Assembly: GCA_003731675.1 (NCBI GenBank)
Contig: RCNQ01000327.1
Coordinates: forward strand, 1 to 10,579
Length of the DNA: 10,579 nt
Direction of reading: 5' to 3'
Source: Bacteroidetes/Chlorobi group bacterium ChocPot_Mid
GTDB taxonomy: Bacteria > Bacteroidota > Ignavibacteria > Kapaibacteriales > UBA2268
The number at the start of each line of letters is the position of its first letter. The first letter of the stretch is position 1. Under the pieces are notes generated by a model. That model had not been told where the DNA came from. It ran no database searches and was given only the letters and a program-made list of their open reading frames with translations. Below are positions 7,301 through 10,579 of this stretch, piece after piece. Made by a program: the position numbers and the translations under genes.

Positions 7301-7864
7301 ATGGAATTTTATCTCATCATACTAATAGCATTTGCCTTGGCAATTGATGCTTTTGCAGTATCTTTCGCCGCAGGTTCATTTTATGGGAAAGCCACGAAAA
7401 GACAGAAATTCCGTTTGTCATTCCATTTTGGTCTTTTCCAGTTTTTTATGCCCATTCTTGGTTGGTTAGCTGGGTCTGAAATAGTGAAAATTGTCGAAAA
7501 TTATGACCACTGGATAGCATTACTTATTCTAATTGTTATCGGTGGTAAAATGATAATTGATTCGCTGTCACAAAATGATAATAAAGTCCAAAATGACATT
7601 ACAAAAGGTTTTTCTTTAGTTAATTTATCCATAGCCACAAGTATTGATGCCCTTGCTGTTGGTTTTTCTTTGGGTATTGTCAATTCTGACATTATAATCC
7701 CAAGCATAATAATTGGAATCGTAGCTTCAACTATGAGTCTGTTAGGTATAAAAGCAGGTGAATCATTATCTCACATATTTGGAAGAAAGATTTCAATCTT
7801 TGGCGGTATAGTTCTCATTCTCATTGGTTTTCATATTTTGTTTAAACATTTACAATGGATTTAA
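7301..7864 (+). CDS. mntP: MntP family manganese efflux pump
   Basis: A complete gene of 187 residues, nearly identical in length to E. coli MntP (188). It is made almost entirely of hydrophobic helices, consistent with the six-helix inner-membrane topology of the family. The two family signatures form an internal pair: AFALAIDAFAVSFAAG (10-25) and ATSIDALAVGFSLG (112-125). Each carries the conserved membrane-embedded Asp (D16, D116) needed for Mn2+ export. Other conserved parts are GWLAG (54-58), DHWIA (69-73), GGKMIIDSL (81-89) and IFGGIVLILIG (166-176). It exports excess Mn2+ from the cytoplasm. The start is set by the family N-terminus; no Shine-Dalgarno is visible. The 71-bp leader is too short and too A/T-rich for the yybP-ykoY Mn2+ riboswitch that often controls mntP. 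It ends 1 bp before the IMPACT gene. Confidence 0.94.
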   Translation: MEFYLIILIAFALAIDAFAVSFAAGSFYGKATKRQKFRLSFHFGLFQFFMPILGWLAGSEIVKIVENYDHWIALLILIVIGGKMIIDSLSQNDNKVQNDITKGFSLVNLSIATSIDALAVGFSLGIVNSDIIIPSIIIGIVASTMSLLGIKAGESLSHIFGRKISIFGGIVLILIGFHILFKHLQWI

Positions 7865-7865
7865 A

Positions 7866-8516
7866 ATGGTTAATGATATGAAAAATACTGAGAATAATTA
7901 CAGTCAAAATCCTGATTTTTATTTTACAATAAGTCAGGACAAGAGAACAGAAATTAAGGTAAAAAGTTCAAAATTTATTGCATCTGCATACCCTGCTGAT
8001 TCAAAGGAAAAAGCCAAAGAAATATTAGGCACTGTTAGGACAGAATTCTTTGATGCTACTCATAACTGTTTTGCATACAGAATTGGATATCTGGGAATGG
8101 ACTTCAGAGCTTCAGATGATGGTGAACCAAATGGTTCTGCAGGTAAACCTATCTTGTTTACAATTAAAAAATTTGACCTGAGTGATTTGATAGTAATTGT
8201 AACCCGTTATTTCGGTGGTACAAAATTAGGTGTCGGTGGTTTAGCTCGTGCCTATTCCAATGCAACTGAAGAAGTATTAAAGATTTGTGAAAAGAAAAAA
8301 GTTCATATTACAAAAAATATTCAGATTTTTTGTACCTATGACGATTTAAATACCGTTAAACATATTTTGAACGAATACGCTTTAAATACCCAAGAAAATT
8401 ATCTTGATGCTATAGAAATTATTGCTGAAATTCATTCAAACAAAATAAACGAATTCCAAAGAAAAATAACAGAATTAACTTCCGGAAGAGCTGGAACCAA
8501 ATTGATTGATAAATGA
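7866..8516 (+). CDS. yigZ: YigZ/IMPACT family protein
   Basis: From the ATG at 7866 this gives 216 residues, a usual length for bacterial IMPACT proteins. The N-terminal UPF0029 domain (about 28-140) carries the family signature: ATHNCFAYRIG (64-74), DDGEPNGSAGKP (84-95) and VTRYFGGTKLGVGGLARAY (112-130). The C-terminal part (about 150-214) matches the DUF1949 ferredoxin-like domain. Eukaryotic IMPACT inhibits the kinase GCN2; the bacterial role is unsettled, with ribosome or RNA association suggested. The frame extends upstream to an ATG at 7824, but that adds 14 residues encoded inside mntP and absent from the family. ATG 7866 begins 1 bp after the mntP stop; an in-frame ATG at 7878 is also possible. 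The tight spacing suggests translational coupling. The stop lies 4 bp before panC. Confidence 0.9.
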   Translation: MVNDMKNTENNYSQNPDFYFTISQDKRTEIKVKSSKFIASAYPADSKEKAKEILGTVRTEFFDATHNCFAYRIGYLGMDFRASDDGEPNGSAGKPILFTIKKFDLSDLIVIVTRYFGGTKLGVGGLARAYSNATEEVLKICEKKKVHITKNIQIFCTYDDLNTVKHILNEYALNTQENYLDAIEIIAEIHSNKINEFQRKITELTSGRAGTKLIDK

Positions 8517-8520
8517 AAAT

Positions 8521-9375
8521 ATGAGAATCATTGAGAAAATATCAGAGATGCAAAATATCTCAAATGAAATGCGTAAGTCTTATAAAACTATTGCAGTTGT
8601 TCCAACAATGGGATATTTACATGAGGGACATTGTAGTCTAATACGCTTAGCAAAGGAAACGGCTGATTTTTGTATAACAACTCTTTTTGTTAATCCAACC
8701 CAGTTTGCTCCAAATGAAGATTTTGAAAAATATCCAAGAGATTTCGAAAGGGACTTCAATCTGGCAAAAACCAACGGTTCTGATTTTCTTTTCAATCCAT
8801 CTGTTGAAGAAATGTATCCATCAGGATTTAGCTCAGAAATAAAAATCAAAGGGATTACTGAAAAATTTGAAGGGAAATTTAGACCTCTTCATTTTAATGG
8901 AGTTGCAACGGTTGTTGCTAAACTTTTTAATGCAACTTTACCAGATTTTGCAATCTTTGGTCAAAAGGACTATCAACAGACTTTGGTGATTAAGCAATTA
9001 GTGAAAGATTTTAACTTTCCTGTGTCAATTGTCGTTGCTCCAACTATAAGAGAACATGATGGTTTAGCTATGAGTTCAAGAAACGTATATCTTTCCACTA
9101 CAGATAGGAATAAAGCAACGATTTTATATAAAGCTTTGAACAATGTTAAGGAAGCAATAAAAAAAGGGACAAGAAAAAAAGAGGAAATTGATGATATCCT
9201 CAAAGATACATTATTATCCTTACCTGAAATTCAAATTGATTACGCCTCATCGGCTCTTGCAGATTCTCTGAATGAACCGGATTATTTTGAATCAGGACAA
9301 AAAATTGTACTCCTTTTAGCTTGTAAATTAGGAAAAACAAGACTAATTGATAACATGGTTATCACAATTGATTAA
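8521..9375 (+). CDS. panC: Pantothenate synthetase (pantoate-beta-alanine ligase)
   Basis: A complete gene of 284 residues, the usual PanC length. It makes pantothenate from pantoate, beta-alanine and ATP through a pantoyl-adenylate, feeding coenzyme A synthesis in the cytoplasm. The nucleotidyltransferase motif PTMGYLHEGH (28-37) has the HxGH histidines H34 and H37. VNPTQF (57-62) supplies the pantoate-contacting Gln, FGQKDYQQ (146-153) has K149, D150 and Q153, and DGLAMSSRN (180-188) is the KMSKS-like loop with S185 and R187. Spacing agrees with the M. tuberculosis enzyme. The frame also opens at a TTG at 8506 that overlaps yigZ, but the ATG at 8521 gives the usual family start (MRIIEKISEMQ). 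It lies 4 bp after yigZ and 28 bp before waaA, so it is in the same operon. No panB or panD is in the window. Confidence 0.96.
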   Translation: MRIIEKISEMQNISNEMRKSYKTIAVVPTMGYLHEGHCSLIRLAKETADFCITTLFVNPTQFAPNEDFEKYPRDFERDFNLAKTNGSDFLFNPSVEEMYPSGFSSEIKIKGITEKFEGKFRPLHFNGVATVVAKLFNATLPDFAIFGQKDYQQTLVIKQLVKDFNFPVSIVVAPTIREHDGLAMSSRNVYLSTTDRNKATILYKALNNVKEAIKKGTRKKEEIDDILKDTLLSLPEIQIDYASSALADSLNEPDYFESGQKIVLLLACKLGKTRLIDNMVITID

Positions 9376-9403
9376 TAATTTTTAAACTTTGGATGGATAA
9401 TTA

Positions 9404-10579
9404 ATGCTAATCTCGATTCTATATAATGTAATAATTATTCCTTTGCTTGCTATGCTTTTAAGCATTTCTAAACTCTTTAACAAGAAGATTAGAGACAGGG
9501 AGAAAAATTGGGAAAAAGTATTATCAAATGAGAAGAGTAAGCTATTATCATTAAAAGGATTTAGAATATGGTTTCATTCCGCTTCAATGGGAGAATTCGA
9601 GCAAGCAAAACCAATAATTGAGAAAATTAAGAAAATGCATCCTGATATAGTAATAATAATCTCATTTTTCTCACCATCGGGATACAACAATCAAAAAAAA
9701 TACGAATTTGCTGATAGTGTTTTGTACTTACCATTTGACACTCTTGCCAATGCAAAATATTTTATTAAAAATATTAAACCCAATATGGCTGTTTTTATTA
9801 GATATGAAATATGGAGAAATTTTTTAAGAATTTTGAAGAAAAAACATATACCAGCATTTTTGATTTGTGCCACCAAGCCAAATCAAAAATTTTTATACAA
9901 ATTACCTTTTCTCAGACAATTTACTAAGTCGAACTATTCCATATTTAAAAAAATATTTACAGTATCTGAGGAACATACCCAATTTTTTCAAGATTTAAAA
10001 ATTCTCTCAGAAATTCAGACTTTAAGCGATACCCGATTTGACAGAATAATTGAAAATGTAGAAAAAGCTAAGAACAAAACAATCTATCCCAAAGAACTAT
10101 TTAAAGAGCATGAATTTATTTTGGTAGCCGGGAGCACATGGGAAAAAGACGAGGATATTCTAATTGACTCCCTCATTGATATAGAAAAACAAAATGCAAA
10201 TATTAAGTTCATTATAGTTCCCCATGAACCAACCGAAAAACATATAAAAAAACTAAAGAGCCAATTACCTCACAGTTACCTCCTTTCACAAATTGAGGAT
10301 TTCCTGAAAAAAGAAAACCAATTAACTAACATATCCAACTTCCTTGGTAAAAATCATATCATTGTTGATAGTATAGGTAAACTACTTACACTTTATTCGC
10401 TAGCAGATGCGGCTTACATCGGAGGAGGTTTCGGTTCCGGTGTACATAGTATAACTGAACCTGCAGGATATGGCATTCCACTTGCTTGTGGTCCGAAATA
10501 CTTCAATTCACCAGATGCTATCAAATTGTATTCCTATGGCAGTTTAAAAGTTATGAAAAATAAAAATGATTTCTCTGAA
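9404..10579 (+). CDS. waaA: 3-deoxy-D-manno-octulosonic acid (Kdo) transferase, C-terminus beyond window
   Basis: The frame is open from ATG 9404 to the right edge: 392 residues and no stop. Family members are about 400-430 residues, so only a short tail is missing. This GT-B glycosyltransferase adds Kdo from CMP-Kdo to lipid A precursor at the cytoplasmic face of the inner membrane. An N-terminal hydrophobic anchor (about 3-20) is followed by HSASMGEFEQ (58-67), whose E64 matches the catalytic Glu of characterised WaaA. FFSPSGY (88-94), the YLPFD strand, RYEIW and AGSTWEKDED lie in order along the chain. The CMP-Kdo-binding end shows AAYIGGGFGSGVHSITEPAGYGIPLACGP in overlapping parts. Weak GGATGG precedes the start. 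Whether it adds one or two Kdo units cannot be told. Its presence shows that the organism makes LPS. It is the last visible gene of the plus-strand operon. Confidence 0.94.
   Translation, partial: MLISILYNVIIIPLLAMLLSISKLFNKKIRDREKNWEKVLSNEKSKLLSLKGFRIWFHSASMGEFEQAKPIIEKIKKMHPDIVIIISFFSPSGYNNQKKYEFADSVLYLPFDTLANAKYFIKNIKPNMAVFIRYEIWRNFLRILKKKHIPAFLICATKPNQKFLYKLPFLRQFTKSNYSIFKKIFTVSEEHTQFFQDLKILSEIQTLSDTRFDRIIENVEKAKNKTIYPKELFKEHEFILVAGSTWEKDEDILIDSLIDIEKQNANIKFIIVPHEPTEKHIKKLKSQLPHSYLLSQIEDFLKKENQLTNISNFLGKNHIIVDSIGKLLTLYSLADAAYIGGGFGSGVHSITEPAGYGIPLACGPKYFNSPDAIKLYSYGSLKVMKNKNDFSE

Noticed and set aside
8580..9203. Two minus-strand frames inside panC, and another at 9691-9876 inside waaA
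   Set aside because: The plus-strand genes carry complete catalytic motifs over the same bases; the opposite frames have no recognisable features.
1..10579. Search for mobile elements, CRISPR arrays, tRNA/rRNA genes, attachment sites or defence genes
   Set aside because: No transposase, integrase, regularly spaced DNA repeat, cloverleaf or nuclease/toxin cassette was seen; RmuC is a housekeeping family and not evidence of a defence island.

Overview
The window is A+T-rich DNA (roughly 30% G+C by eye, not counted) from a Gram-negative bacterium. A Kdo transferase (LPS core), an OmpA-type peptidoglycan-binding protein and a secreted protein built from tandem FnIII-like repeats all point to a diderm. 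The last of these, with weak or absent Shine-Dalgarno sequences on several genes, suggests the Bacteroidota/Ignavibacteria/Chlorobi (FCB) group. This is an inference from gene style; no marker gene is present. All reading frames fit the standard code and none looks broken. No tRNA, rRNA, CRISPR array, insertion sequence or phage gene is visible. The largest gap without a gene is 220 bases.

Left part (1-6148, minus strand). Three genes point left. A very large secreted protein runs off the left edge; 1058 residues are visible. It has a signal peptide, an arylsulfotransferase-type beta-propeller, an unassigned module of about 170 residues, and six tandem FnIII-like repeats, the sixth cut by the edge. 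To its right are rmuC (3396-4727) and a 442-residue OmpA-family protein (4820-6148), in which three carboxypeptidase-regulatory-like/Ig-like domains replace a beta-barrel. The OmpA-like gene and rmuC are 92 bp apart and could be co-transcribed. An all-A/T hairpin followed by a T-run lies between rmuC and the sulfotransferase-like gene.

A 151-bp A/T-rich divergent region (6149-6299) separates the two gene sets.

Right part (6300-10579, plus strand). Five genes follow each other: a YegS/DagK-type lipid kinase, mntP (Mn2+ exporter), a YigZ/IMPACT family gene, panC (pantothenate synthetase) and waaA/kdtA (Kdo transferase, cut by the right edge at 392 residues). Gaps are 71, 1, 4 and 28 bp, so mntP-yigZ-panC-waaA is very likely one transcription unit. 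The products serve housekeeping roles: lipid phosphorylation, Mn2+ homeostasis, coenzyme A supply and LPS core assembly.

Nothing here is convincingly a new system. The least ordinary items are the sulfotransferase/FnIII protein with its unassigned middle module and the barrel-less OmpA-like protein. Two gene starts needed correcting: yigZ to 7866 and panC to 8521.
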